Source of the DNA: Leptolyngbya subtilissima AS-A7
GTDB lineage: Bacteria > Cyanobacteriota > Cyanobacteriia > Phormidesmidales > Phormidesmidaceae
Reading direction: 5' to 3'
NCBI RefSeq assembly: GCF_039962255.1
Contig: NZ_JAMPKY010000012.1
Location: forward strand, 124,001-188,000
DNA length: 64,000 nt
The translations under genes were made by a program, and so were the position numbers. The notes under the pieces are model-generated. The model ran no database searches. It was not told where the DNA came from and was given only the letters and a program-made list of their open reading frames with translations. This document shows positions 17,879 through 26,887 of this stretch, in pieces. Within the stretch, counting starts at the first letter, position 1. Each line of letters opens with the position of its first letter.

Positions 17879-18292
17879 ATGCAAGGCCAGCGCCTAGTAC
17901 ATCGGGTGGTGTATCTGGGCGTGGTCATCCTGCTGCTGGGTACAGCTACCCCTGCCTTCGCCGCATCCTCACCAGCGGCGGATCTACCAACACCAGCAGT
18001 TTCCCCCACCCAACCCGACGCCAACGATATTCCCTCAGAAACCGTCAGCCGTTTTGTTAATGCCTACATGGCCGTCGTCAAGCTGATTGAGTCGCGCGAA
18101 CTCGGCCTACAGCGGGCCGAGACCGACACCGAATCGCGCCAGATGCAGCAGGAGATTCAGGCCGCAGCCCTCGATCTGATTCAAGCCAATGGTCTCACCC
18201 TCTCCGCTTACTGGGAACTGCTAGGGCTCGCCAACAGCGACCCAGAATTTCGCGATCGCGTCCTCGCCCAAATCGATGAAGTCAATCTCTAA
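17879..18292 (+). CDS. DUF4168 domain-containing exported protein
   Basis: From the ATG at 17879 the 137-residue protein begins with a clean signal peptide (LVHRVVYLGVVILLLGTATPAFA, cleavage after AFA). It is followed by a Pro-rich linker and a DUF4168 helical domain: VSRFVNAYMAVVKLIESREL, QQEIQAAALDLIQANGLTLSAYWEL, DPEFRDRVLAQI. The frame is open upstream to 17684 with further ATGs at 17792 and 17807; these give an unusually long N-region and one would overlap pedR, so I prefer 17879. The family is periplasmic, helical, of unknown function. Confidence 0.75.
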   Translation: MQGQRLVHRVVYLGVVILLLGTATPAFAASSPAADLPTPAVSPTQPDANDIPSETVSRFVNAYMAVVKLIESRELGLQRAETDTESRQMQQEIQAAALDLIQANGLTLSAYWELLGLANSDPEFRDRVLAQIDEVNL

Positions 18293-18321
18293 CCATCCTT
18301 ATCTGGGCTCTAAATTCAGAT

Positions 18322-18373
18322 CCCCTAAATCCCATGGCTCATCCACTCCCCTAGATCCCATGGCTCATCCACA
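18322..18373. repeat. Two tandem 26-bp copies
   Basis: Units 18322-18347 and 18348-18373 differ by one internal A/G change and the final base. They lie between the convergent DUF4168 and PBP genes and look like a recent local duplication. Confidence 0.85.
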
Positions 18374-18423
18374 TCGCCTAATTGCTCAGCGCAATAAGGC
18401 CGTAGAGCAAGACGCGTAGCCCA

Positions 18424-20343
18424 CTAGGGTTGCACGAATTCCGAAGGTCGCTTGAAGTTTTCGGCCGGCGTATTGGCCAGGGCCTGTTGCATAAAGTCTC
18501 GCCACACCGGCGCAGCGTAGGTGCCGCCCGTAGTTCCAGAGCGCATTGGTGAGTAGTTATCGTTGCCGATCCACACGGCGGTCGAGAGTTGGGGTACATA
18601 ACCCACAAACCACACGTCTCGTTGGGAGTCGGTGGTGCCGGTTTTACCCGCTGCTGGTCGCCCAATCTGAGCGGCTTGACCGGTTCCCCGAGCAATTACC
18701 CCCTGCAAAACATCGGTCAACGACGCAGCTGCCCAGGGGTCAAGCACCAGCTGAGGCTGGGGGGTGTTGTCCAGCAGCACATTGCCGCTGCTGTCGCTCA
18801 CCTGCACGATAAAAGTCGGCTCAGAGTGCCAGCCATTATTGGCAAAGGTGGCATAGGCTCCGGCCATTTCCATTGGAGTTAAATCCACGGCACCTAGGGG
18901 CAGCGAGGTGACCGGTTGCATCGGACTGTCAATCCCGAGGGTGCGGCACAGTTCAATAATTTGGTTCACTCCCACCGCTTGGCCCAGCTTCACCGCTGGC
19001 ACGTTGCGCGAGGTTTCTAGAGCTGTGCGAATGGGGATGTTCCCCATAAAACTGCTGTCGTAGTTTTTGGGGCTGTAGTAGCGATAGCCATCGGGATAGC
19101 TAACCGGCGTGTCGGCAATGCTGCTGGCTGGGGTGTATCGCCCTGTCGCAAAGGCCACGTAGTACACAAACGGCTTAAACGCTGAGCCCGGCTGGCGGTA
19201 GGCCTGAATCGCTCGGTTGAACTGGCTAGTTTGATAGTCGACCCCGCCCACCATTGCCTTCACAAAATGGGTACGGGGATCGATAGACACTAGAGCCATC
19301 TGATCGGCAATGTGGCGAATGCGGGCATTGTGTCGCTGCACCGTAGCCTCGGCCATGCGCTGCATGTTGAGATCGACGGTGGTTTGCACGCGCATACCGC
19401 CCTTCACCACCGCTTCGTTGCCAAAGCGCTGCTTCAACTCCTGGACCGCCGCTTCGGTAACGTAGGGAGAAATGCTGCTGCGGAATGATTTCACTTCGCC
19501 CACCAGCAGGGGCGCATCCCTGGCGGCCACCTCTTCTTCTGGGGAGATCCAGCCCAGCTGGCGCATGCGGTTAAGCACGACGGCTTGGCGCTCCTTGGTG
19601 GCTTCATAGTTGTGGAAGGGGCTGTAGCTTTCTGGAGCCTGAATCAAGCCCGCCATCACAGCCGCTTCGGGTAGGGTAAGGTCTCTGGCTGACTTATTGA
19701 AGTAGCTTTGGGCAGCAGTTTCGACCCCGTAGTTGTTGTGGCCCCAGTAGACCTGGTTGAGATACATCTCCAGAATTTCGTCTTTGCTGAAGATTTGCTC
19801 TAGGCGCAGAGCCAGCACGGCCTCTGCCACCTTGCGGCTGACAGCTCGCTCAGGAGTGAGAAACAGGTTTTTTACCAGCTGCATGGTGACGGTCGAGCCA
19901 CCTTCTACCGTGCTTCCAGCTTGGGCGTTGGCCAGTAAGGCCCGGCCCACGCTGCTGGGGTTAATGCCGTTGTGAGAGTAAAAGTAGCTGTCTTCTACCG
20001 CTAGCACGGCCCGCTTGAGATGCGGCGACATCTCGTCGAGGTCGATAACTTCGCGGTTCGCTTCGTCGTGGAGGCTGTAGAGCAGGGTGCCGTTGATGTC
20101 GTAGATGTAGCTGGTCTCGCTAGGCACATAGTTGCGCAGCACCCGCACATCAGGCAGGTTGCGGAAGCTGATGGCCAAGCCCACCAGCCCGCCCGCCAGT
20201 ACCGAACTGGCGATCATGGTGGTGCCAAGCAGGGCTGCCGCTGCTACCTGCCCTACGTCTTGAACGTACTTCAGCGCGTTGGGTGCTCGGCGCAGGGGCT
20301 GAGGCTGACGTCGGCTTTTGTGGCGAATGGTGTTGGTTGACAC
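18424..20343 (-). CDS. Class A penicillin-binding protein (PBP1A family)
   Basis: This is a bifunctional peptidoglycan glycosyltransferase/transpeptidase anchored in the inner membrane. The 639-residue protein has one N-terminal transmembrane helix (about 32-56). Next comes the GT51 domain with catalytic Glu in AVEDSYFYSHNG and EGGSTVTMQLVKNLFL. The transpeptidase has the nucleophile motif SAFK in RQPGSAFKPF, the SRN triad and KTGTT in AGKTGTTDSQRD. Length is normal for cyanobacterial paralogs. It is divergent from tyrS. Confidence 0.95.
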   Translation of the reverse strand: MSTNTIRHKSRRQPQPLRRAPNALKYVQDVGQVAAAALLGTTMIASSVLAGGLVGLAISFRNLPDVRVLRNYVPSETSYIYDINGTLLYSLHDEANREVIDLDEMSPHLKRAVLAVEDSYFYSHNGINPSSVGRALLANAQAGSTVEGGSTVTMQLVKNLFLTPERAVSRKVAEAVLALRLEQIFSKDEILEMYLNQVYWGHNNYGVETAAQSYFNKSARDLTLPEAAVMAGLIQAPESYSPFHNYEATKERQAVVLNRMRQLGWISPEEEVAARDAPLLVGEVKSFRSSISPYVTEAAVQELKQRFGNEAVVKGGMRVQTTVDLNMQRMAEATVQRHNARIRHIADQMALVSIDPRTHFVKAMVGGVDYQTSQFNRAIQAYRQPGSAFKPFVYYVAFATGRYTPASSIADTPVSYPDGYRYYSPKNYDSSFMGNIPIRTALETSRNVPAVKLGQAVGVNQIIELCRTLGIDSPMQPVTSLPLGAVDLTPMEMAGAYATFANNGWHSEPTFIVQVSDSSGNVLLDNTPQPQLVLDPWAAASLTDVLQGVIARGTGQAAQIGRPAAGKTGTTDSQRDVWFVGYVPQLSTAVWIGNDNYSPMRSGTTGGTYAAPVWRDFMQQALANTPAENFKRPSEFVQP

Positions 20344-20648
20344 GTTGGCTCTTAAAGGCTGCTTGTAAAACGACGGTGCGGCGTAGCGAGAGGGCTATTT
20401 TGTGGGGTGTAGATGGCCGTCAGTAGGTGACGGTTAGGCCATTATAATGACCCTCTAGATAAGTGAGCGCCAGCGGTGGCCCTAAAGACCGCTTGAGGGC
20501 GATCGCAGGCACGCCTATCCTAGCCTTACAGATGGTTATAAGGAGAAGCTAAGAGCCACTTTTGCCACAACTTATCAGTCAGTGGCTTTAGTGCGCTAAA
20601 CCCGTTTTCTCTGGCCCCTGGGCAATACCAACCCGCCGTCCCTATCCC
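20344..20648. other. Divergent promoter region between PBP1A and tyrS
   Basis: A 305-bp spacer with no gene. The string ATTATAAT at 20441-20448 gives a TATAAT-like -10 on both strands. No clear -35 is visible at the expected spacing. Transcription of one or both genes from here is a weak inference. Confidence 0.35.
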
Positions 20649-21896
20649 ATGAACTCAGTCACCATGACCCAGGCTAACCCCAGCTCCTCCCCGGTTGAAT
20701 TTGAGAGCATTTATCGGGGCATCAGCGAGGTTTTTCCCCACCAGCCAGACTCTAGCGACCCAGAGCAGAACCTGACACAGCGGCTGCTGAAGTGCGATCG
20801 CCCCCTTCGGGTCAAGCTGGGCATTGACCCTACTGGCGCTGAAATTCACCTGGGCCACAGCATTCCGGTACGCAAGCTGCGCGCCTTTCAGGATGCTGGC
20901 CACACCGCCGTGCTGATTATTGGCGACTTCACCGCTCGCATCGGTGACCCCACCGGCAAGTCGGAGGTGCGCCGCCAGCTCACAGAAGCGGATGTGAAGG
21001 CCAATGCCGAGACCTACCTGGATCAGGTGCGCCCCATTCTCGATTTCGATACGCCTGGTCGGCTGGAGGTGCGCTACAACTCGGAGTGGCTGTCTTCCCT
21101 CGACCTGGGCAAAATTCTTGAGCTGCTCAGCACGATGACCGTAGGGCAGATGCTGGCCAAAGAAGGCTTCTCCGAGCGCTACGGCAAGGGCGAGCCGGTG
21201 TTTCTCCACGAGTTTCTCTACCCACTGATGCAGGGCTATGACTCAGTGGCGGTGCAGTCCGATGTGGAGTTGGGTGGTACCGACCAAAAATTCAATATTG
21301 CCGTTGGGCGCGATTTGCAGCGCCACTTTGGCCTGCTACCCCAGTTTGGACTGCTCGTGCCGCTGCTGTTGGGCACCGACGGCATCCAAAAAATGTCGAA
21401 ATCCTTGGGCAACTACGTGGGGCTCCAGGAAGATCCTCTGAGCATGTATTCCAAGCTCGAAAAGGTTCCCGACGCGCTGATTAAAGACTACTTTGAGCTG
21501 CTGACGCCCTTCGCGCTTGACACCTTGCCGGAGAACCCGCGCGATCGCCAAAAGCTGTTGGCCCTAGAGGTCACCCGCCAGTTCCACGGCGAAACGGCGG
21601 CACAACAGGCGCAGCAGGCTGCCATTAGCCTTGTTCAAGGCACTGGTGAACCTGCAGCTGGGGTACCCGAATTCTCTCTAGCTGAAATTAACTTCCCGGC
21701 CAAGCTGTTCTACCTGGTGGGGTCTACCCCACTGTGTGCTAGCAGCAGCGAGGCCCGCCGCCAAATTCAAGGAGGTGCCGTGAAGCTCGACGGCGAGAAA
21801 GTGACCGATCCTAACCAGGAGTTTGGCAGCCCCGCCGATCTCATTGGCAAAGTGGTGCAGGTGGGCAAGAAAAAATTCGCTCGCCTCACAGCTTAG
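20649..21896 (+). CDS. tyrS: Tyrosyl-tRNA synthetase
   Basis: TyrRS is a class I synthetase. The 415-residue protein shows [15 protein letters not shown] (HIGH-type motif HLGH), the tyrosine-pocket region [14 protein letters not shown], the QKMSKSLGN signature and a C-terminal S4-like RNA-binding domain ([21 protein letters not shown]). It belongs to the TyrS subgroup with KMSKS rather than KFGKT. ATG 20649 is used; ATG 20664 is an alternative. It is followed by an inverted repeat at 21935-21987. Confidence 0.96.
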   Translation: MNSVTMTQANPSSSPVEFESIYRGISEVFPHQPDSSDPEQNLTQRLLKCDRPLRVKLGIDPTGAEIHLGHSIPVRKLRAFQDAGHTAVLIIGDFTARIGDPTGKSEVRRQLTEADVKANAETYLDQVRPILDFDTPGRLEVRYNSEWLSSLDLGKILELLSTMTVGQMLAKEGFSERYGKGEPVFLHEFLYPLMQGYDSVAVQSDVELGGTDQKFNIAVGRDLQRHFGLLPQFGLLVPLLLGTDGIQKMSKSLGNYVGLQEDPLSMYSKLEKVPDALIKDYFELLTPFALDTLPENPRDRQKLLALEVTRQFHGETAAQQAQQAAISLVQGTGEPAAGVPEFSLAEINFPAKLFYLVGSTPLCASSSEARRQIQGGAVKLDGEKVTDPNQEFGSPADLIGKVVQVGKKKFARLTA

Positions 21897-21934
21897 TAGT
21901 CTGCGAAGCCGAAGGTGACAGGCTAGTAGGGTTC

Positions 21935-21987
21935 AGGGTTTAAGGTGTATGGCTCAAGGCCTGCTGTCTATCTACACTTTGAACCCT
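21935..21987. repeat. Inverted repeat between convergent tyrS and linker genes
   Basis: AGGGTTTAAGGTGTA (21935-21949) and TACACTTTGAACCCT (21973-21987) pair over 15 positions with G-T wobbles, loop 23. It may end transcription of tyrS, but there is no T run. Confidence 0.5.
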
Positions 21988-22106
21988 AAGCCGTTAGAGC
22001 TGGTCACAATTGGCTTGCTCAAGTACTAAATGGCCCGTGACGAGTCCGAGCCCAGTTCGAGTCCGCCACCGTGGAACATGCTGCTGAATGCTCTAAGCGC
22101 GATGAC

Positions 22107-22874
22107 CTATCGGGCGGGCTGCATCAGCAAGTGGCGCAGCTTGTCGCGCTCAGTGACAGAGAGGGTCGCGGCAAACACTTCCAAATCCTGAGGTCCCATC
22201 GTACTCAGCACCTGGTGCAGCGCCTCTGCTCCCGATATGGCTACTGTAGCCGCTGCCGTTGTCCGCAGGGAATGGCTAGATTGTATTGGTGCCCCAGGCA
22301 AACTACAGCTGCCGCCGTCGCAGTTGAGCTGAAGGTCGTGCCAGGTCATTGTGGGCACAATCCAGCCGCGTCGACCGTGCAGCTCATGCAGCAGCACTTC
22401 AGTTTCCCAGAACGTTCTTGGAGACGGGTAGCTATCCTCGGCCCAGGCGTGAGGCACAGTAAAGCAGCCAAAGTGCTTACTGTAATCGTCAGAGTCGAGC
22501 AGAGCAGTAATCATGGCTTTAACGCCCTGACGCATCAAAATGTCGCAGTAGCGATGCATTTCTGCCGAATCACTGGGGGCACGGCCAATGAAGTGCTTGA
22601 AGCACAGCTCAATAAATTTTGGGTTGGAAGAATTGTAGTAAAACTCATTGAGATAGACCTCAGAATGGCCCAGCTCGCGCAGAAACCGCTTGACACCAAT
22701 TTTATTTCGCAAGAATTCCGCTTCGATTTTGGCAAGCTGTTTACGTTCAAACCCGTAGGGCTGGCGCTCGAGCACCTGAGCATAAATTTGGTGTAGGGCT
22801 GCCTGGCGCTCTTCTCCCGGAGACTGCCGGCTCACCGTGATTTCTTTCATCGAAAACGCATCTATAGATGTCAT
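22107..22874 (-). CDS. Phycobilisome linker polypeptide (PBS_linker domain), solitary
   Basis: The 255-residue protein contains one phycobilisome linker domain: IYAQVLERQPYGFERKQLAKIEAEFLR split by the usual turn, then GVKRFLRELGHSEVYLNEFYYNSSNPKFIELCFKHFIGRAP and MRQGVKAMITALLDSDDY, about residues 25-145. Such domains hold phycobiliprotein hexamers together in rods or core. The ~100-residue C-terminus is not a CpcG- or CpcD-type end that I recognise and includes a helix VLSTMGPQDLEVFAATLS. No phycobiliprotein genes are adjacent. The SD AGGAAGG six bases before the ATG confirms the start. Confidence 0.85.
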   Translation of the reverse strand: MTSIDAFSMKEITVSRQSPGEERQAALHQIYAQVLERQPYGFERKQLAKIEAEFLRNKIGVKRFLRELGHSEVYLNEFYYNSSNPKFIELCFKHFIGRAPSDSAEMHRYCDILMRQGVKAMITALLDSDDYSKHFGCFTVPHAWAEDSYPSPRTFWETEVLLHELHGRRGWIVPTMTWHDLQLNCDGGSCSLPGAPIQSSHSLRTTAAATVAISGAEALHQVLSTMGPQDLEVFAATLSVTERDKLRHLLMQPAR

Positions 22875-23114
22875 GGCAAACCTTCCTGCGCGAGAGAACT
22901 ACGATTCCAGACTGTGGCCTAATTTCAGACTGCCCAAGGGCAAAATTCAGCTGATAGTCTTGATGCGTTTCTTAACGATAGGAATTAGTTTTACTCTCTC
23001 GTTCTAGGAAAGAAGTGCCCTCTAGCGATCGCAACTCCGATGCAACTCCGAGCAGCGCCCCCCGTTTTAGCAGGGCAGCGCTGGATAAAACAGCCATCGG
23101 CTCAAGCGATGTAC

Positions 23115-23831
23115 CTACAGCAACGCCGCCTGCTGAGCCTCTAAGAGCTGCTTAATGCCCAGCTCACCCACCTCTAGAATCTGGTTCATCTGCTGACGGC
23201 TAAAGCTACCCTCTTCGGCCGTACCCTGAACTTCAATAATGTTGAGCTCCTCGTTGAGCACCAGATTGAAGTCTACGGCTGCCGCCACGTCTTCGTCGTA
23301 CTGCAAATCGAGCAAGACGTTGTCTTCAATGAGGCCAACGGAGACAGCGGCAACGCCGTGCACCAGGGGCGATCGCGCCAACAATCCCTGCGCTATCAGA
23401 CCCTGCACCGCATCGGCTAAGGCCACATAGCCTCCCGTAATTGATGCGGTGCGGGTGCCCGCATCGGCCTGGAGCACGTCGGCGTCTACCAGGAGAGTGC
23501 GTTCCCCCAGCAGCTCAAAATCAAGAGTCGATCGCAGGCTACGCCCAATCAGACGCTGAATCTCTTGGGTGCGACCTGATAGCTTCATGAGCTCGCGAGC
23601 CTGGCGCTGGGGGGTAGCCCCTGGCAACATGCGGTACTCAGCCGTTAGCCAGCCCCGACTCGACCCCTGCAAAAACCGCGGCACCCCCTCTTCCACAGAC
23701 ACGGTGCAGAGCACCTGGGTATTGCCACAGCGGGTCAGTACAGAGCCTGCCGAAAATTTCGTAAATTGGCGTTCAAAACTCACTGGCCGCAGCTGGTGAT
23801 GTTGCCGACCATCTGGACGTTGCCAAGCCAT
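23115..23831 (-). CDS. rph: Ribonuclease PH
   Basis: RNase PH trims the 3' ends of tRNA precursors by phosphorolysis. The 238-residue sequence has the family start [16 protein letters not shown], the phosphate-binding region [25 protein letters not shown], and [26 protein letters not shown] split by normal loops. Length and all main motifs are typical. It stands alone between two spacers. Confidence 0.96.
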   Translation of the reverse strand: MAWQRPDGRQHHQLRPVSFERQFTKFSAGSVLTRCGNTQVLCTVSVEEGVPRFLQGSSRGWLTAEYRMLPGATPQRQARELMKLSGRTQEIQRLIGRSLRSTLDFELLGERTLLVDADVLQADAGTRTASITGGYVALADAVQGLIAQGLLARSPLVHGVAAVSVGLIEDNVLLDLQYDEDVAAAVDFNLVLNEELNIIEVQGTAEEGSFSRQQMNQILEVGELGIKQLLEAQQAALL

Positions 23832-24132
23832 ACAAGGTGCCCCTAATGCCCTCCCTAGAATACAGCAGACTCCCCTAGACTAGGCGGGTTTTCCGCCTCC
23901 CCAAGCGCAGGTTCGAAAGGAGAGTCAATCGGGCCGAGCCCTTAGGGCCAAACTACAGTACATATGCACTTCATGAATGCATATAGAGTAATTTGTCGAG
24001 TCACGTTAGGGGAATCACGCTATATTTAGCCCTACAATCCAAGCTACCCAACCTAGAAACGTAGCGTTATGCTGCCGGCTTTGGTGTGGTCAATGGATAA
24101 CTGCCGTTCTTCTGCCCCCGCTGGACTAGCCC
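23832..24132. other. Spacer upstream of the CobO-like gene
   Basis: About 300 bp with no supported gene; short open frames here have no start signal or recognisable protein. The notable element is the dyad at 23962-23984, listed separately. Confidence 0.4.
23962..23984. promoter_or_regulatory. Symmetrical dyad, candidate operator
   Basis: ATATGCA (23962-23968) and TGCATAT (23978-23984) are perfect arms around CTTCATGAA, itself containing the palindrome TTCATGAA. It lies about 150 bp before the CobO-like gene. No T run follows, so a protein-binding site is more likely than a terminator. Confidence 0.4.
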
Positions 24133-24687
24133 ATGGTCTCCCAGATCAAACCTCTTTCCCTAGCGCCGTCCCCTGCCTCGCTCGTTCGCCATCCGCTCTT
24201 ACAGACGGTAGAGGGCACCGTACAAGTCTTTACCGCCGTACACCGCAACTTTTTTACCAATGTTATGGTGCAGGCTCTGCGGATCGCTGACCAGGGCAAG
24301 GCTGTGCTAATCGTGCAATTTCTCAAGGGAGGCATTCATCAGGGGCCTGATCAACCGATGCAGTTTGGCCAAAATTTAGACTGGATTCGCGCCGATATGC
24401 CGCGCTGTATTCACGACCCAGTGGTGAGCCCCAGCGAGCAGCAGGCTATTCAAGACCTGTGGTCTCACACCAAAGCGGTGATAGCCCGAGGTCGCTATGG
24501 ACTCATCGTGCTCGATGAACTCAGCCTAGCCGTCAACTACGGTCTGATTCCCACCCAGGACGTTGTAGACTTTCTCAAGCAGCGCCCTCCCCAGGTCGAT
24601 GTCATCCTCACTGGCCCTGACATGCCTGATCCGCTACTCACAGTGGCCGACCAAGTAACCGAATTTCGCCGTAACTTTTTGCCCTAG
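24133..24687 (+). CDS. CobO/BtuR-like protein lacking the Walker A loop
   Basis: The 184-residue protein aligns by eye with corrinoid adenosyltransferases of the CobO/BtuR family: VMVQALRIADQGKAVLIVQFLKGG, the Walker B-like LIVLDELSLAVNYGLI, and VDVILTGPDMPDPLLTVADQVTE. The ATP-binding loop that precedes the first helix in true CobO (GxGKGKT) is replaced by EGTVQVFTAVHRNFFTN, so nucleotide binding is doubtful. I recall such Walker A-less paralogs being common in cyanobacteria. The dcd gene begins 19 bp downstream, so an operon is likely. Confidence 0.8.
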   Translation: MVSQIKPLSLAPSPASLVRHPLLQTVEGTVQVFTAVHRNFFTNVMVQALRIADQGKAVLIVQFLKGGIHQGPDQPMQFGQNLDWIRADMPRCIHDPVVSPSEQQAIQDLWSHTKAVIARGRYGLIVLDELSLAVNYGLIPTQDVVDFLKQRPPQVDVILTGPDMPDPLLTVADQVTEFRRNFLP

Positions 24688-24706
24688 CCGTCCAGGAAGC
24701 TTTGCC

Positions 24707-25306
24707 ATGATTAAGAACGATGCCTGGATCGACAAAATGGCTAAGGAGGGCATGATTCAACCGTTTCAGCCTTCCCTGGTGCGGCAGCTAGAGAACGCCG
24801 ACCACTCCCTAGGACAGCCGGTTATCAGCTACGGCCTATCGTCCTACGGGTACGACATTCGGCTATCCCCTGCCGAATTTAGGATCTTTCGCCATGTTCC
24901 GGGTACGGTGGTTGATCCCAAAAATTTCAGCCCTGCCAATTTAGAACCTACCGCCCTTAAAACTGATGAGAGCGGCAGCTACTTTATCTTGCCGGCCCAC
25001 TCCTACGGGTTGGGAGTAGCCTTAGAAAAAATTTCTGTTCCCAACAACATCAGCGTGATTTGCATCGGCAAATCGACCTACGCCCGCTGTGGCATCATTG
25101 CCAATCTGACTCCAGCTGAAGCGGGGTGGCGCGGCCACCTCACCCTAGAGTTTTCTAATTCCTCTAGCGCCGACTGTCGCATCTACGCCAGCGAGGGAGT
25201 GGTGCAGCTAATTTTCTTTGAGGGTGAGCCCTGCCAGGTTAGCTACGAAACCCGCCGAGGCAAATATCAAGACCAAGCAGAACAGGTGACACTGGCCAAG
25301 GTGTAG
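24707..25306 (+). CDS. dcd: dCTP deaminase
   Basis: Dcd deaminates dCTP to dUTP for thymidylate synthesis. The 199-residue protein has the trimeric dUTPase-like fold with SSYGYDIRL, ICIGKSTYARCGIIAN and the catalytic PAEAGWRGHLTLEFSN, whose Glu acts in deamination. The C-terminus GKYQDQAEQVTLAKV closes the active site in the family. It follows the CobO-like gene by 19 bp. Confidence 0.95.
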   Translation: MIKNDAWIDKMAKEGMIQPFQPSLVRQLENADHSLGQPVISYGLSSYGYDIRLSPAEFRIFRHVPGTVVDPKNFSPANLEPTALKTDESGSYFILPAHSYGLGVALEKISVPNNISVICIGKSTYARCGIIANLTPAEAGWRGHLTLEFSNSSSADCRIYASEGVVQLIFFEGEPCQVSYETRRGKYQDQAEQVTLAKV

Positions 25307-25375
25307 ATCAGGCTTCACCTGGGTGTAAAAGCGCGGTTGGGGGGTGCGATCGCCCCTCCTCAAGCCAAGCCCAAC

Positions 25376-25873
25376 CTACTCGAGCAAGTTGCCATCGGAC
25401 AGGCTGAGGTAGAGCAGCACAAAGCCCACACAGCTGATAAAGCGAAAGGCGGGCTGCTGCCCATTCCACTCCAACGACTGCCACATGGTGAACCACTCCC
25501 CGCCCACCACCATGAAGCCCACAAACCAAAATAGAAACGCCAGGGTCAGCCCATAAATAGCCGTAGCCTTAGCCCGGTTGAAGGTGATGCCATCACAGTT
25601 CACAACTTTCAGCAAGCGCACGGCTCCACCTAGGCAGAGAGCTGCGATCGCCGACTCAATCCCTATGATCGCCCCATAGGCCGCCTTCTGAAGGCCCAAT
25701 GAGGTCACAGCTCGCCAGGTTAACTGACTGTCTGCAAGGACCGTATCCATGCTCATCACGTGCTGAATGTACCTAAAATTGGCGTTGTAATCCGTCAGAT
25801 TATTGAGCACAATTACCAAGGCCAGCAGACCAATAGAGGCCACCAGCAGGGTTTTTGAAATCCGAGTTGCCAT
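25376..25873 (-). CDS. DUF2165 family membrane protein
   Basis: The 165-residue protein has four hydrophobic helices: one at residues 7-25 and others around 65-85, 105-125 and 140-157. The second extracytoplasmic loop is DYNANFRYIQHVMSMDT, a hallmark of DUF2165, and the third helix region includes WFVGFMVVGGEWFTMWQS. Function is unknown. It is convergent with dcd and divergent from nanE, 40 bp between starts. Confidence 0.85.
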   Translation of the reverse strand: MATRISKTLLVASIGLLALVIVLNNLTDYNANFRYIQHVMSMDTVLADSQLTWRAVTSLGLQKAAYGAIIGIESAIAALCLGGAVRLLKVVNCDGITFNRAKATAIYGLTLAFLFWFVGFMVVGGEWFTMWQSLEWNGQQPAFRFISCVGFVLLYLSLSDGNLLE

Positions 25874-25913
25874 AGATCAAACTAGATAGCGCTGTTGTGG
25901 AGTAAGTCCTACC

Positions 25914-26597
25914 TTGAAGAGCATTTTGGAATCGTTGCAGGGCGGGCTAATCGTATCGTGCCAAGCCCCGGTTGACTCGCCTCTGCGCAATGCGACGGCG
26001 ATCGCAGCCATGGCCGAAGCTGCCCTTAAACGCGGAGCCGTTGGGGTACGCATCGACAGCCCTGACCACATCCAAGCCGTACGGGCCCGCTGCAATTCCC
26101 CCATTATCGGCCTATGGAAGCAGGTTATGCCGCCCTCAGAGGTCTACATCACCCCTCAGTTTCATCACGCCGAGGCAGTAGCCCAGGCCGGCAGCGAGAT
26201 TATTGCCGTTGATGCTACCCAACGGCCCCGCCCCAGCGGTGAAACCCTAGAGCAAATTATTCAGCAAATTCACGAGCGTCTAGGCCGCGCCGTCATGGCC
26301 GATGTCGATACCCTCGACAACGCGCTAAAGGCCATTGATGCTGGGGCAGACTGCGTCGGCACTACCCTTTTTAGCTATACCGCAGAAACTCAAACCGAAA
26401 CCCCGCCCGGGTTTGACCTACTCCAAGCTATGGTAAAACAGTGCCCCGTGCCAGTCATCTGTGAAGGTGGCATTGCCTCCCCAGCCCAGGCCAAGCAAGC
26501 CCTTGATTTAGGTGCCTATGCCGTCGTCGTAGGCACGGCGATTACGGGTATTGATTACCTCGTGCAGCGCTATGTCAGCGCCCTCGATCGCCCCTAG
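25914..26597 (+). CDS. nanE: Putative N-acetylmannosamine-6-phosphate 2-epimerase
   Basis: A TIM-barrel epimerase interconverting ManNAc-6-P and GlcNAc-6-P. The 227-residue protein starts GGLIVSCQAPVDSPLR, with GAVGVRIDSPDHI, GLWKQ (catalytic Lys), a conserved VDATQRPRP, then VMADVDTLDNALKAIDAGADCVGTT and the phosphate-binding CEGGIASPAQ and VVVGTAITG. No sialic acid catabolic genes are nearby, so the role here may be amino sugar recycling. It ends before a hairpin shared with the psb operon. Confidence 0.92.
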   Translation: MKSILESLQGGLIVSCQAPVDSPLRNATAIAAMAEAALKRGAVGVRIDSPDHIQAVRARCNSPIIGLWKQVMPPSEVYITPQFHHAEAVAQAGSEIIAVDATQRPRPSGETLEQIIQQIHERLGRAVMADVDTLDNALKAIDAGADCVGTTLFSYTAETQTETPPGFDLLQAMVKQCPVPVICEGGIASPAQAKQALDLGAYAVVVGTAITGIDYLVQRYVSALDRP

Positions 26598-26615
26598 CTA
26601 TCCCCAAACCTACTT

Positions 26616-26658
26616 AAAAAGGCTGGGACAAGCGGGTTAAACCCAACTCGCCCCAGCC
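26616..26658 (-). terminator. Terminator of the psbEFLJ operon
   Basis: GGCTGGG (26621-26627) pairs with CCCAGCC (26652-26658), with a second inner pairing GGGTT/AACCC. On the minus strand the hairpin is followed by TTTTT (26616-26620). It lies between convergent nanE and psbJ. Confidence 0.75.
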
Positions 26659-26684
26659 TCTAAATCTAGAACTGCTCGAAGCAG

Positions 26685-26804
26685 CTACATGGCAGACCCT
26701 ACACCAGCGTAGGCACCATAGAAAAATAGACCCACCACCACCAGCACACCAGTACCGGCAACAGTTGCCACGATCCACAACGGAATTCGTCCACTCTGAA
26801 GCAT
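26685..26804 (-). CDS. psbJ: Photosystem II reaction centre protein J
   Basis: A 39-residue single-helix thylakoid protein beginning [17 protein letters not shown] with the glycine-rich [13 protein letters not shown] end typical of PsbJ. It is needed for efficient PSII assembly and forward electron flow. An SD GGAGGTGG lies just upstream. Last gene of the psbE-psbF-psbL-psbJ cluster. Confidence 0.95.
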   Translation of the reverse strand: MLQSGRIPLWIVATVAGTGVLVVVGLFFYGAYAGVGSAM

Positions 26805-26887
26805 AATATCCACCTCCTACTAATCTGGTAAAAAACTCAACACAGTCTGAGCACCACAGAACTGCCGGCTAAGACAGCCCTAGAACT

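Noticed and set aside
22041-22075. Sequence resembling a tRNA T arm (AGTTCGAGTCC)
   Set aside because: Flanking bases do not form a T stem and no acceptor or anticodon arm could be found.
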